Positions 36,749-45,521 of a stretch of DNA of 64,000 bases are shown here, piece after piece. The position numbers and the translations under genes are program-made. The notes beneath the pieces are model-generated. The model had not been told where the DNA came from. It saw nothing but the letters and a program-made list of their open reading frames with translations, and searched no databases. The DNA is taken from contig NZ_FQXG01000010.1 of assembly GCF_900129905.1 (NCBI RefSeq), positions 62,001 to 126,000 of the forward strand, given 5' to 3'. Position 1 is the stretch's first letter, and each line of letters opens with the position of its first letter. Source of the DNA: Ferrimonas marina. GTDB lineage: Bacteria; Pseudomonadota; Gammaproteobacteria; Enterobacterales; Shewanellaceae.

Positions 36749-38854
36749 ATGCCGCCCGTGACTGCTACTGCACCCACCGCCCTCGACGCGCTGGCCGAAC
36801 TGCCCATCACCACCCTCAAGGGGGTTGGTGACAAACTGGCAGAGAAGCTGGCGCGTCTTGGTATCTGCACGGTGCAGGACATGCTGTTCCATCTGCCGCT
36901 GCGCTACGAAGACCGTACCCGCATCTGGCCTATTGCCGGTCTTACCCCCGGGGTCCATGCCACCGTCGAGGGCGAGGTGCTCAGCGCCCACGTCAGCTAC
37001 GGCCGCAAACGGATGCTGACGGTCAAGCTGGTGGATGACAGCGGCCCGATCACCCTGCGCTTCTTCAACTTCGCCATGGCGCAGAAGGAGAGCTTCCGCA
37101 CCGGTGCCCAGGTCCGCGCCTTTGGCGAGATCCGCGCCGGCATGAAGGGCTTCGAGATCATCCATCCCGAGTACCATGTGCTGGGGGAGAACAGCCATCC
37201 GCTGCTGGAAGACAGCCTCACCCCCATCTATCCGGCCACCGAAGGTCTGAAGCAGGCCGGGCTGCGCAAGCTCAGTGAAGAGGCACTCACCCTGCTGCGT
37301 CGGCGGCCACTGCCCGAGCTGCTGCCAGAGGGGCTCTACCCGGAGCAGACCGCCCTGTCCGACGCCATCCACTTTGTTCACCGCCCCACCCCGGACGCCA
37401 GCCTGGCGCAACTGGAGGCGGGCGAGCATCCGGCCCAACAACGGCTGGTGATGGAGGAGTTGCTGGCCCAGAACCTGTCGATGTTGCAGATGCGTGCCAG
37501 TCTGGGCGGCCACCTGGCGCTGCCGCTGCCGCCGGACAACCCGTTGCTGGCCCCCTTCCTGGCCAACCTGCCCTTTTCCCCTACCAACGCCCAGCAACGG
37601 GTGGTGGCGGAGCTGCGTGCCGATATGGCCCGGGAAGAACCGATGATGCGCCTGGTACAGGGCGACGTCGGCTCGGGCAAGACCCTGGTGGCGGCCCTGG
37701 CGGCCCTCACCGCCATCGGTCAGGGCTACCAGGTGGCACTGATGGCCCCCACCGAGTTGCTGGCCGAACAGCACGCCCTGGCCTTTGCCAACTGGTTTGA
37801 GCCGCTGGGGATCTCGGTGGCCTGGCTGGGTGGCAAGCTCAAGGGCAAGGCGCGGGAAGCCGCCCTGGAGGCGATCGGCAGTGGCCAGGCCAAGATGGTG
37901 GTGGGCACCCACGCCATCTTCCAGTCCGCGGTGGAGTTTGACCACCTGGCCCTGGCCATCGTCGATGAACAGCACCGCTTCGGTGTGCACCAAAGGCTGG
38001 AGCTGCGGGAGAAGGGCCACAAGGATGGTCGCTATCCCCACCAGCTGATCATGACCGCCACCCCCATTCCCCGCACCCTGGCGATGACCGCCTACGCCGA
38101 TCTGGATGTCTCCATCATCGACGAGCTGCCGCCGGGTCGGACCCCGGTCACCACGGTGGCCATCGGTGATACCCGCCGCGATGAGGTAATCGAGCGGGTA
38201 CGCCAGGCCTGCGGTGCTGGTCGCCAGGCCTACTGGGTCTGCACCCTGATCGAAGAGTCCGAGGTACTGCAGTGCCAGGCCGCCGAGGACACCGCCACCG
38301 AGCTGGCCCAACAGCTGGCCGAGCTCAAGGTCGGTCTGGTGCACGGCCGGATGAAAGCGGATGAAAAACAGCAGGTCATGGAGGCCTTCAAGTCGGGTCA
38401 ATTGAACTTACTGGTGGCCACCACGGTCATTGAAGTAGGGGTGGATGTGCCCAACGCCAGCTTGATGATCATCGAGAACCCGGAGCGACTGGGCCTGGCC
38501 CAGCTGCACCAGCTGCGCGGCCGCGTTGGCCGGGGGGCGGTCGCCAGCCACTGTGTGCTGCTCTATCACCCGCCACTGTCCAAGACCGCCCAGGCCCGAT
38601 TGGGGGTGTTGCGGGAGAGCAACGATGGCTTCCTTATCGCCCAGCGTGACCTGGAGATCCGGGGGCCCGGCGAGGTGCTGGGGACCAAGCAGACCGGCCT
38701 GGCGGATCTGAAGATCGCCGATCTGGTGCGGGACGCGGCGCTGGTGCCCCAGGTCCAGCGCCTGGCCAGCCATCTGATGGCCCAGCACCCGGATAGGGTG
38801 CAGCCGATCATCGATCGCTGGCTGCAGGGGCGGGAGATCTACAGCCAAGCCTAA
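36749..38854 (+). CDS. recG: ATP-dependent DNA helicase RecG
   Basis: A 701-residue helicase that reverses stalled forks and branch-migrates recombination intermediates. The N-terminal wedge/OB domain has TTLKGVGDKLAEKLARLGI. Helicase motifs include GDVGSGKTLVA (Walker A, about residue 306), VDEQHRFGVHQR (motif II), MTATPIPRTLA (motif III) and LHQLRGRVGRG (motif VI). Complete. Confidence 0.97.
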   Translation: MPPVTATAPTALDALAELPITTLKGVGDKLAEKLARLGICTVQDMLFHLPLRYEDRTRIWPIAGLTPGVHATVEGEVLSAHVSYGRKRMLTVKLVDDSGPITLRFFNFAMAQKESFRTGAQVRAFGEIRAGMKGFEIIHPEYHVLGENSHPLLEDSLTPIYPATEGLKQAGLRKLSEEALTLLRRRPLPELLPEGLYPEQTALSDAIHFVHRPTPDASLAQLEAGEHPAQQRLVMEELLAQNLSMLQMRASLGGHLALPLPPDNPLLAPFLANLPFSPTNAQQRVVAELRADMAREEPMMRLVQGDVGSGKTLVAALAALTAIGQGYQVALMAPTELLAEQHALAFANWFEPLGISVAWLGGKLKGKAREAALEAIGSGQAKMVVGTHAIFQSAVEFDHLALAIVDEQHRFGVHQRLELREKGHKDGRYPHQLIMTATPIPRTLAMTAYADLDVSIIDELPPGRTPVTTVAIGDTRRDEVIERVRQACGAGRQAYWVCTLIEESEVLQCQAAEDTATELAQQLAELKVGLVHGRMKADEKQQVMEAFKSGQLNLLVATTVIEVGVDVPNASLMIIENPERLGLAQLHQLRGRVGRGAVASHCVLLYHPPLSKTAQARLGVLRESNDGFLIAQRDLEIRGPGEVLGTKQTGLADLKIADLVRDAALVPQVQRLASHLMAQHPDRVQPIIDRWLQGREIYSQA

Positions 38855-38944
38855 AGCCCTGTCCTTTGTGGCCCTGGCTGCTACACTGAGCCCCAAGGTG
38901 TATAGGCCTTTTGTTTATTTATATCAGGAAGATGGTAGCCAAAG

Positions 38945-39808
38945 ATGTATCAAGACGATGAACAACAAAGCCGCTCCAATATAAACCAGTTCGCCCTGAT
39001 CCTGGTGGTGCTGGTGATGCTCGCCTGTGTTGCGGGCTGGTACTTCTTTGTCCGCCAGGCCCCCACCGCCGAACCCGAACCGCTGCCACCGGTGGTGGTG
39101 CAGGAACCCACCCTGCCGGAGAAACCGCTGCCCACCGAACCGGTACCGGAGCCCGAGCCGGAACCCGAACCGGTGCCGGAACTGCCCGCCGAGCCTGAGC
39201 CGGAGCCGATCCCTCAGCCGGATCCGCTGCCCGCCCTGGACAACAGCGACGTCTTTGCCATGGAGCAGGTCACCACCGTTGCCGACGGCATGCAGATTGG
39301 CAACGCCATCAACGAAGACAGCCTGCTGCGCCGAATCACGGTGTTCGTGGATAACCTGGCCGGCGGTGAAGTACTGCGTCAGCAAGGCCCCTTCACCAGC
39401 ATGACGGAGGACTTCAAGGCACTGGAGGTGAACAACAGCCTCTACCTGGACCCGGAAGGCTACCGCCGCTACGACCAGTACGCCGAATTCCTCTACCGGC
39501 TGGAAGAAGAGGTGCTGCGGGATGCCTACCTGCGCACCGAGCCGCTGCTGGACGAGGCCTACCAGGAGCTGGGCTACGGCCCGGGTCGCTTCCGCGGCAC
39601 CCTGCTGGACGCCATCGAAGTGCTGCTGCGTGCGCCGGAGTACGAACAGCCGCTGGCGCTGGAGAGCCACTCGGTGAACTACCAGTTTGCCGATCCCGAT
39701 GTGGAGAATCGCTCTGATGCGCAGAAGATGATGATCCGCATGGGGCCGGACAACGCCCGCAAGGTGAAATCCCTGCTGCGCCGCTTCAAGGCCGCCTTGA
39801 ACGAGTAA
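38945..39808 (+). CDS. DUF3014 single-pass membrane protein
   Basis: A 287-residue protein with a short cytoplasmic tail, one membrane helix (about residues 17-36) and a long Pro-Glu repeat linker (about 42-100, many PEPEP units). A periplasmic helical domain with LLRRITVFVDNLAGGEVLRQQGPF and KVKSLLRRFKAALNE is typical of DUF3014. Function unknown. The linker would let the C-terminal domain span part of the periplasm. Terminated by a strong hairpin. Confidence 0.85.
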   Translation: MYQDDEQQSRSNINQFALILVVLVMLACVAGWYFFVRQAPTAEPEPLPPVVVQEPTLPEKPLPTEPVPEPEPEPEPVPELPAEPEPEPIPQPDPLPALDNSDVFAMEQVTTVADGMQIGNAINEDSLLRRITVFVDNLAGGEVLRQQGPFTSMTEDFKALEVNNSLYLDPEGYRRYDQYAEFLYRLEEEVLRDAYLRTEPLLDEAYQELGYGPGRFRGTLLDAIEVLLRAPEYEQPLALESHSVNYQFADPDVENRSDAQKMMIRMGPDNARKVKSLLRRFKAALNE

Positions 39809-39820
39809 CGCTACACAACA

Positions 39821-39851
39821 AAAAGGCCAGCCCACCGGGCTGGCCTTTTTT
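39821..39851. terminator. Bidirectional rho-independent terminator
   Basis: Stem AAAAGGCCAGCCC/GGGCTGGCCTTTT with a 3-base loop, flanked by A- and T-runs, between the convergent DUF3014 and thioesterase genes. Confidence 0.9.
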
Positions 39852-39860
39852 GATCTCTCC

Positions 39861-40295
39861 TCAGCGTGCCGAGCGCTTTGCCATCACCACAAACTGGCCG
39901 ACGAACTCGGCCCGTCCCGCCAGCGACACCGTCACCGTGACTCGGGCGTTGCGCCCCTCAGCCAGGGGCGTCAGATCCGGGTTGAGCGGCAAAGCGTGGC
40001 ACTCCGGCAGGTCGTGCACCGGCCTGCGATAGCGGATGTTGCCCTCGGCCAGGACGATATCCCCCTCCAGCCCCGCCGCCTCCAGCGCCAGCCAGACCCG
40101 ACCCCAACCAGTCAGGGCCGCATGACTGTAGATGCTGCCGGCGAACATGGTGTTGTGCAGGTTCTTGTTGGCGGCCTGGTCAGCACGGGTGGTGAACACT
40201 CCATCAACAAAGGACACCGCCTCGATGCCCATGAATCGGGACAGGGGAATGGTGTCATGCCACAGCCGGGTCAGGCGCTGCAGGGTTTCACGCAT
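39861..40295 (-). CDS. YiiD C-terminal-type hotdog thioesterase
   Basis: A 144-residue single hotdog domain resembling the C-terminal part of YiiD. It has HNTMFAGSIYSHAALTGWGRVWLAL (about residues 47-71), the helix wrapped by the sheet, and ARVTVTVSLAGRAEFVGQFVV near the C-terminus. Substrate unknown, presumably an acyl-thioester. It lies 10 bases after the stop of dtd in the same direction, so they form an operon. Confidence 0.82.
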   Translation of the reverse strand: MRETLQRLTRLWHDTIPLSRFMGIEAVSFVDGVFTTRADQAANKNLHNTMFAGSIYSHAALTGWGRVWLALEAAGLEGDIVLAEGNIRYRRPVHDLPECHALPLNPDLTPLAEGRNARVTVTVSLAGRAEFVGQFVVMAKRSAR

Positions 40296-40305
40296 CGGGG
40301 ATTCC

Positions 40306-40743
40306 TCAGACCTGAAGTGAGAAGGTCACCGGCCCATCGTTAACCAGGGAGACCTTCATGTCGGCACCGAATCGGCCGGTCTCTACCGTCATTCCCTGGC
40401 TGCGGCAGTACGCCACAAAGGCCTCGTATTGACGCTCCGCCTCGCTGGGCTGGGCAGCACTGGAGAAGCTGGGGCGCAGCCCCTTGCGGGTATCCGCCGC
40501 CAGGGTGAACTGGCTGACCACCAGCAGGCTGCCACCGGCCTGGGACACGTTCAGGTTCATCTTGTCGTCTTCATCGGCAAAGACGCGATACTTCATCACC
40601 TTGTCCGCCAGGCGCTGGAGCTTGTCCTGGTCATCCTCCCGCTCTACCCCGAGCAGCACCAGCAGGCCCCGCTGGATCTCACCCACGGTCTCGCCCTCAA
40701 CCACCACGGCCGCCTCGCTGACCCGCTGAATCAATGCAATCAT
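40306..40743 (-). CDS. dtd: D-aminoacyl-tRNA deacylase
   Basis: A 145-residue enzyme that frees tRNA from D-amino acids and from mischarged Gly-tRNA(Ala). Signature motifs [17 protein letters not shown] (about residues 77-93) and a C-terminal [11 protein letters not shown] (Gly-cisPro region). I chose the ATG at 40743, with GGGAGC upstream, which gives [13 protein letters not shown] as in relatives. Upstream lies the structured intergenic element. Confidence 0.96.
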   Translation of the reverse strand: MIALIQRVSEAAVVVEGETVGEIQRGLLVLLGVEREDDQDKLQRLADKVMKYRVFADEDDKMNLNVSQAGGSLLVVSQFTLAADTRKGLRPSFSSAAQPSEAERQYEAFVAYCRSQGMTVETGRFGADMKVSLVNDGPVTFSLQV

Positions 40744-40765
40744 CACTTGCTCCCACAAAAAAAGT

Positions 40766-41168
40766 TCATCGCAGCTCTTCGGCTAAAAGCGCTATCAAGA
40801 GAATCCACACGACACCAAAACCTAACGAAAGAGCCCAATGAGCACTCCCCAATGTGGGGACCCACCGGTGCTTATACCGACTTTGAGGTGCCCGAGTAAA
40901 AGCGATGTCGGCAAGGTCGAGGGCCAGGATGGCCCGAGAGACCAGCGGAGACAAGGAAGTCGACTCTGGTCTGTGCCGCCTGCCGACATCGTTGGGACGA
41001 GGATTCAGCACCGATAGGAGGCGATCGGGGGTTCCAAGGGGGCGAGCAGCCCCTTTGGTTGGCCGCTCCTCTGCATCCATGCAGTCGCGGCATTGATGCA
41101 TCCTGCATGGCACCAAGCCAACGCGACAGAGCTACAAAGCACTGTGCTGAAATTCTCCCTGATGGGAG
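40766..41168. other. Highly structured intergenic element of unknown nature
   Basis: About 400 bases between dtd and a lipoprotein gene, with no credible gene. They fold on paper into many perfect or near-perfect helices: TCCCCA/TGGGGA (40846-40860), an 11-bp closing stem (40903-40913 with 40981-40991) enclosing two arms (40921-40935; 40939-40972), a 10-bp hairpin (41034-41058), GCCGC/GCGGC with an inner CTGCA/TGCAG (41062-41091), AGCAC/GTGCT (41138-41148) and CTCCC/GGGAG (41155-41168). It could be a structured RNA or a dispersed repeat (MITE-like). Strand unknown. Confidence 0.5.
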
Positions 41169-41176
41169 CTAACCCG

Positions 41177-41225
41177 AAAAAAATAAACAAACAAAAAGAC
41201 CGGGCCGATTTTCACCGGCCCGGTC
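41177..41225 (-). terminator. Strong rho-independent terminator of the YihY-lipoprotein operon
   Basis: A perfect 10-bp stem GACCGGGCCG/CGGCCCGGTC (41198-41225) with an 8-base loop. On the minus strand it is followed by TTTTTGTTTGTTTATTTTTT. Confidence 0.9.
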
Positions 41226-41262
41226 GGGATAGGCAACCCCGGGTTGCCATCATGACTCAGCG

Positions 41263-41790
41263 CTACTGGGTCAGTGGCACCTCAACGGCCATTGGCTGCA
41301 CCTGGGGGAACTGGGCCCGCAAAGCGCGGATCCCTTCATTGGTCCAATCCATGTAGGCGGTCAGCTCTTCGATACTGAGGGTGTCCACGAAGGTTGCGGC
41401 GCCACGGATCTCCAACGCCCGCCCCTCTTCACGCAGCACGAACTTGGCGAAGTCCATGCCCTGGTTGAGCTGGCCGACGATCAGCAGCAGTTCCGGGGAC
41501 TGGGCCAGTTCAGGATGAAGCACGAAGTACTTTGAGACCACCAGGCGATCCAGCTTGTTTGACAGTTTGGGGTGGAGCATGAAGTCGCTGCCATCGTAGT
41601 GCACCAGCAGGGCTTCATCGCTGGCACGCTGCACCTTGTACTGCTTGGCAGTGAGTGCCTCTGCAATCATGTCGGTGGCTTCCGCCGCGCTCTTGCCCGC
41701 CAGATCCAATTGGTCACCGCCTCCGGACAGCGAGGCACATCCCGTCAAGCTGGCCAATAGCACCAGCGCCCCCAGTTTCAACAGCTTCAT
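41263..41790 (-). CDS. Hypothetical lipoprotein
   Basis: A 175-residue protein with a lipoprotein signal peptide (lipobox LTGC, Cys at about residue 18). After a short linker, a compact alpha/beta domain has alternating strands ([40 protein letters not shown]). The pattern vaguely recalls the YbjN/secretion-chaperone fold, but I cannot assign it. It overlaps the YihY-family gene by four bases (ATGA) and ends at a strong terminator. Confidence 0.72.
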   Translation of the reverse strand: MKLLKLGALVLLASLTGCASLSGGGDQLDLAGKSAAEATDMIAEALTAKQYKVQRASDEALLVHYDGSDFMLHPKLSNKLDRLVVSKYFVLHPELAQSPELLLIVGQLNQGMDFAKFVLREEGRALEIRGAATFVDTLSIEELTAYMDWTNEGIRALRAQFPQVQPMAVEVPLTQ

Positions 41791-42650
41791 GATGACTCCT
41801 TTTCCAGGTGGAAGTAGTCCGGCAGGGTGGCGGTGATCGCCGCCCCTACCAGCACGATAAGCCAGGACAGGTAGACCCAGACAAACAGGATAGGAATGGT
41901 AGCCAGGGCCCCGTAGATCGCCTCGTAGGAGGGGAAATTGGTGACGTACCAGGCAAACCCCTTCTTGCTGGCCTCAAACAGTACCGAGGCGGCGAAAGCG
42001 CCGATCAGGGCATGGCTCAGACGCACCCGGGTGTTGGGCACCAGGGTGTAAAGCAGGGTGAAGGCGCAGATCGACAGCAGCATCGGCAGTCGAGCTATGA
42101 AAAAGGCGTAAAGGCCGGAGAATCCCGCCTCGGAGAACAGCTTCAACGACACCACGTAGGAGGTGACCGCAATACTGGCCCCCATCAGGATTGGCCCCAG
42201 GGTCAGGATCATCCAGTAGAGCGAGAAGGAGTAGACCCAACGGCGGTGGGTCTGGATGGCGAAGATCCGGTTGAGCGCTTTATCGATGTTGGAGATCAGC
42301 AGCAGGGCTACCACGGCCAGGGCCAGGACACCGACGGCAGTCATCTTGGAGGCGTTGCCGACAAACTGGGTCAGGTACTGCTGCACCGTGTCGCCGGCGG
42401 CCGGGACGAAGTTCTCGTAGACGAAACTTTCCAGCTTGGTGCGGGTATCGGCAAAGCCCGGGAAGGCGGAGAACACCGACAGCACCACCGCCATCATCGG
42501 TACCAGCGACAGCAGGGTCACGTAGGCCAGGTGCCCTGCGGTGATCTGCAGGCCAATCTCCTGGGTCCGACGCCAGAGAAACGGCAGGTATCCCACGCCG
42601 TGGTGCCAATCCCAATCTCTGATCTGTTCCAGCCACTGCTTCGCGGTCAT
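41787..42650 (-). CDS. YihY/BrkB-family inner-membrane protein
   Basis: A 287-residue membrane protein with about six membrane helices. Family motifs are [31 protein letters not shown] (about residues 36-66), a central [13 protein letters not shown], and [37 protein letters not shown]. The family was once named RNase BN, but that activity belongs to another gene; the true role is unknown. Operon with the overlapping lipoprotein gene. Confidence 0.9.
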   Translation of the reverse strand: MTAKQWLEQIRDWDWHHGVGYLPFLWRRTQEIGLQITAGHLAYVTLLSLVPMMAVVLSVFSAFPGFADTRTKLESFVYENFVPAAGDTVQQYLTQFVGNASKMTAVGVLALAVVALLLISNIDKALNRIFAIQTHRRWVYSFSLYWMILTLGPILMGASIAVTSYVVSLKLFSEAGFSGLYAFFIARLPMLLSICAFTLLYTLVPNTRVRLSHALIGAFAASVLFEASKKGFAWYVTNFPSYEAIYGALATIPILFVWVYLSWLIVLVGAAITATLPDYFHLEKESS

Positions 42651-42754
42651 CCTGCTCCCCGTTTTCGACTTACTGGCATCCCCACTTACATTAGGGCAAC
42701 ATTCTCAGAAAGGAAGCTAAAATACAAAAGCTTTGGGAATATCAGGGAGTATCT

Positions 42755-42976
42755 ATGAGCGGACAGGGATCCACCGGAAACGTCATCGCGGCGATATGCA
42801 GTTTCTTCCTTCCCGGTTTGGGGCAATTGGTGCAGGGACGGATCCTGGCTGCCTTGCTGTTCTTCCTGTTCACCAGCGGCTTCTACGCCCTCGCCAGTAC
42901 CCTGATCCTGCCCTTTATCATCGCCGTGCCGCTGCACATCTGGTGCATAATCGACGCCGCCCGCTATCGCGGCTAA
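42755..42976 (+). CDS. Small hydrophobic membrane protein
   Basis: A 73-residue protein with two predicted membrane helices (about 10-28 and 33-62) and a short polar C-terminus IDAARYRG. SFFLPGLGQLVQGR resembles the start of TM2/YqaE-like small proteins. Function unknown. It precedes the DUF2959 gene by 11 bases and may be co-transcribed with it. Confidence 0.78.
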   Translation: MSGQGSTGNVIAAICSFFLPGLGQLVQGRILAALLFFLFTSGFYALASTLILPFIIAVPLHIWCIIDAARYRG

Positions 42977-42987
42977 CCGGAGGTTTT

Positions 42988-43617
42988 ATGCGAACTATCT
43001 TGCTCAGTGCCCTGCTCCTGCTCGCCGGCTGTCAGTCCGCTTACTACTCCGCCATGGAGCAGGTGGGCTACCACAAGCGGGAGATCCTGGTTGACCGGGT
43101 CGAAGACGCCCAGGAAAGCCAGGAGGACGCGCAGAAGCAGTTCAGCTCCGCGTTGGAGGAGATGAAGACCTTGGTGGACTTTGATGGCGGCGACCTGGAA
43201 GACGCCTATGACAAGGTGAAGAGCCAGTACGACGCCTCGGCCTCGGCGGCAGAGCAGGTCTCCAGCCGCATCAATGGCGTGGCTGACGTGGCCGATGCCA
43301 TGTTCGAGGAGTGGCAGGGGGAGCTGGAGGAGTACCAGTCCGCCAGCCTGCGCCGGGAGAGCCAGACCCAGCTGCGGGAGACCCGCCAACGCTACGATGG
43401 CATGCTGCGGGCGATGCGCCAGGCGGAGAGCAAGATGGAGCCGGTACTGCGTCGACTCAAGGACAACGAGCTCTACCTCAAGCACAACCTCAATGCCCGG
43501 GCCATCGGCGCCGTCGGCAACGAGTTTGGCCAGTTGGAGGTCGAGATCCAGTCGGTTATCGATGAGATGAACCGGGCCATCGCCGAATCGGACCAGTTTA
43601 TCCAAACCCTGCAATAA
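42988..43617 (+). CDS. DUF2959 lipoprotein
   Basis: A 209-residue protein with a lipobox (LLAGC, Cys at about residue 14) and a long helical, coiled-coil-rich body. [34 protein letters not shown] at about residues 17-50 is the DUF2959 signature. Function unknown; probably attached to a membrane facing the periplasm. The ATG at 42988 follows GGAGG; the longer upstream frame shadows the preceding gene. Confidence 0.85.
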   Translation: MRTILLSALLLLAGCQSAYYSAMEQVGYHKREILVDRVEDAQESQEDAQKQFSSALEEMKTLVDFDGGDLEDAYDKVKSQYDASASAAEQVSSRINGVADVADAMFEEWQGELEEYQSASLRRESQTQLRETRQRYDGMLRAMRQAESKMEPVLRRLKDNELYLKHNLNARAIGAVGNEFGQLEVEIQSVIDEMNRAIAESDQFIQTLQ

Positions 43618-43623
43618 CCCATT

Positions 43624-43649
43624 CGCCCGGGCCGGCAACGGCCCGGGCG
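43624..43649 (+). terminator. Hairpin after the DUF2959 gene
   Basis: A perfect 10-bp CGCCCGGGCC/GGCCCGGGCG stem with a 6-base loop, lacking a T-run. Confidence 0.5.
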
Positions 43650-43739
43650 ACAAAATCACCGGCGAGCAATTCCTTTCCCACCCCTTATGCTTTACAGTGC
43701 CGCCGCACTTGCCAATCCGACGGGAAAGATGGGAACGCC

Positions 43740-44786
43740 ATGACCGAAAAACGCCTCAACAAATTCATCAGTGAATCCGGCTTCTGCTCGCGCCGCGAAG
43801 CGGACAAGCTGATTGAGCAGAACCGGGTCACCATCAATGGTCAACGCCCGGAGCTGGGCACCAAGGTACAGCCCGGTGACAGTGTCGAGGTGGATGGCAA
43901 GCGGATCCGGGCCAGTGCAGCGGACAAGACCGACCGCATCTACATTGCTTACAACAAGCCCATCGGCATCACCTGCACCACCGAGCGTGATGTGGAAGGC
44001 AACATCATCGATGCCATCGGCCACAAGAAACGGATCTTCCCCATTGGTCGTCTCGATAAGCCCTCCGAGGGGCTGATCTTCCTTACCAGCGACGGCGACA
44101 TCGTCAACAAGATCCTGCGGGCAGAAAACGCCCACGATAAGGAGTACGTGGTCACCGTCGACAAGCCGGTGTCCGAGCGCTTTATCGAGCGGATGAGCCG
44201 GGGCGTGCCGATCCTGGGGACGGTCACCAAGCCCTGCACCGTCAAGGTGGTGAGCAAGTTCGTGTTTAAGATCATCCTGACCCAGGGCCTGAATCGCCAG
44301 ATCCGTCGGATGTGCGAGTTCCTGGGCTATGAGGTTACTGCGCTCAAGCGTACCCGCATCATGAACGTCTCGGTGGATGGCCTGCGTCCGGGCCAGTGGC
44401 GCGATCTCACCGCCGCCGAGATGGCCGAGCTCAATGCCGCGGTGGCCGGTTCCTCCAAGACCGCCGCGGAGGGCCATGTGCGTCCTGCCAAGCGGATTAA
44501 GCCGGGCAGTGAGCAACGTGATGGCCAGGCCAAGCCCCGCTCCGGCAATCCGCGCCGCCCCGGTGGCATGGGTGAGGGTCGTGGTGTACTGGATCGTCCC
44601 CAGGGCAAAAACCCGCAAGGCCAGAAGCCCCAAGGCAACAGCGGCAAGGCCAAGCGTCCGGCGGACAAGCCGACCAAGGCGGTGTATGTGAACCCCAATG
44701 CGCCCAGCTCTAAGAACAAGGGCCAGGATAAGCCGGCGAAGAAGAAAACCGGCGGCAACACCCTGACGCTGAAGCGCAAAGGCTAA
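43740..44786 (+). CDS. rluF: 23S rRNA pseudouridine synthase RluF with basic C-terminal tail
   Basis: A 348-residue RsuA/RluB-type synthase. The N-terminal S4 domain ([26 protein letters not shown]) is followed by the catalytic domain with the nucleophilic Asp in [18 protein letters not shown] (about residues 102-119) and [31 protein letters not shown] favours RluF (U2604) over RluB/E. About 100 C-terminal residues (from about 245) are Lys/Arg/Gly/Pro-rich and disordered, probably RNA-binding. Confidence 0.9.
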   Translation: MTEKRLNKFISESGFCSRREADKLIEQNRVTINGQRPELGTKVQPGDSVEVDGKRIRASAADKTDRIYIAYNKPIGITCTTERDVEGNIIDAIGHKKRIFPIGRLDKPSEGLIFLTSDGDIVNKILRAENAHDKEYVVTVDKPVSERFIERMSRGVPILGTVTKPCTVKVVSKFVFKIILTQGLNRQIRRMCEFLGYEVTALKRTRIMNVSVDGLRPGQWRDLTAAEMAELNAAVAGSSKTAAEGHVRPAKRIKPGSEQRDGQAKPRSGNPRRPGGMGEGRGVLDRPQGKNPQGQKPQGNSGKAKRPADKPTKAVYVNPNAPSSKNKGQDKPAKKKTGGNTLTLKRKG

Positions 44787-44804
44787 TTGCCCCCGCCTCG
44801 GTTT

Positions 44805-44838
44805 GCTCGGTCGCATCAGCATGACGATGCGACCGAGC
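44805..44838 (+). terminator. 13-bp hairpin after rluF
   Basis: A perfect stem GCTCGGTCGCATC/GATGCGACCGAGC with an 8-base loop and no T-run. Probably ends or stabilises the rluF transcript. Confidence 0.5.
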
Positions 44839-44963
44839 CGGCACCACACGGCTCCCCCACTCCATTCCCCAAGCTCCCCCCTCTGCGCTGCCAACCTGAC
44901 CATGCCCCTTTGAAAGCTCGCGCTTTATCGATACGCTGAGAGCGCTGCAACAGAGGATCATTG

Positions 44964-45461
44964 ATGAACTTCAACCGCTATAAGATGGCGATCCCCGCCA
45001 GCATTGGCCGCATTAAGCTATCCAGGTACGAGTTTCTCGGCACTTGGCTGCCTATCTATGCTCTGCTGTGGTTCTGGCTGCAGTCCGGCGTCCTGGCGAT
45101 AACCCATGGCTTTGTCAGCAGCTACGGAATATTCACCTTCATCAGCCTGCTTGGCTACTACCTGCTCTACTGGTGCTCCAACTATTGGCCTGTCACCCTC
45201 AAGATACTGCTGCCCTGGGCCATCCTTGCTGCCGTTGCCGGCCTGGCTGTTGGCATCGCTCTGCTCCTGCTTCCCGCCACGCTGGAATGTCTTCCAGAGA
45301 GCCACCAACAGTGCACCCCAGTTGCCGCTCTTGAGCCGGAGCAACACACACTGCTGCGCCAAGGCACCACCATCAGTTGGCTCGCCAGTTGGGGCTTGCA
45401 TCTGAGCGTGGTGTTGATCGCCTGGCTGCATCACCGGGCCAACCAGCCGCTGCCGCGTTAA
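44964..45461 (+). CDS. Hypothetical integral membrane protein
   Basis: A 165-residue protein with about four predicted membrane segments (roughly 25-45, 50-70, 75-100 and 140-155). Between the last two is a polar loop with two Cys (CLPESHQQC), presumably periplasmic. I do not recognise a family. The ATG at 44964 follows AGAGGA; an in-frame TTG just before is less likely. It converges on typA across a strong terminator. Confidence 0.65.
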   Translation: MNFNRYKMAIPASIGRIKLSRYEFLGTWLPIYALLWFWLQSGVLAITHGFVSSYGIFTFISLLGYYLLYWCSNYWPVTLKILLPWAILAAVAGLAVGIALLLLPATLECLPESHQQCTPVAALEPEQHTLLRQGTTISWLASWGLHLSVVLIAWLHHRANQPLPR

Positions 45462-45469
45462 GGCAATAA

Positions 45470-45503
45470 AAAAGCCCCCGGCACTGGTGTGCCGGGGGCT
45501 TTT
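45470..45503. terminator. Bidirectional rho-independent terminator before typA end
   Basis: An 11-bp stem GCCCCCGGCAC/GTGCCGGGGGC with a TGGT loop, flanked by AAAA on the left and TTTT on the right; serves both convergent genes. Confidence 0.9.
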
Positions 45504-45521
45504 GTCGGTTAAGCGCGGCGC

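Noticed and set aside
34964-38401. 1145-codon ORF antisense to the acyl-CoA synthetase and recG
   Set aside because: It is the mirror of two well-recognised genes in GC-rich DNA; composition (His/Gln/Gly/Leu-rich) is typical of antisense shadows.
40766-41116. 116-codon minus-strand ORF across the structured element
   Set aside because: Its residues coincide with hairpin arms, the N-terminal half is Arg/Pro-rich shadow-like, and there is no ribosome-binding site; the short hydrophobic end is not enough to call a gene.
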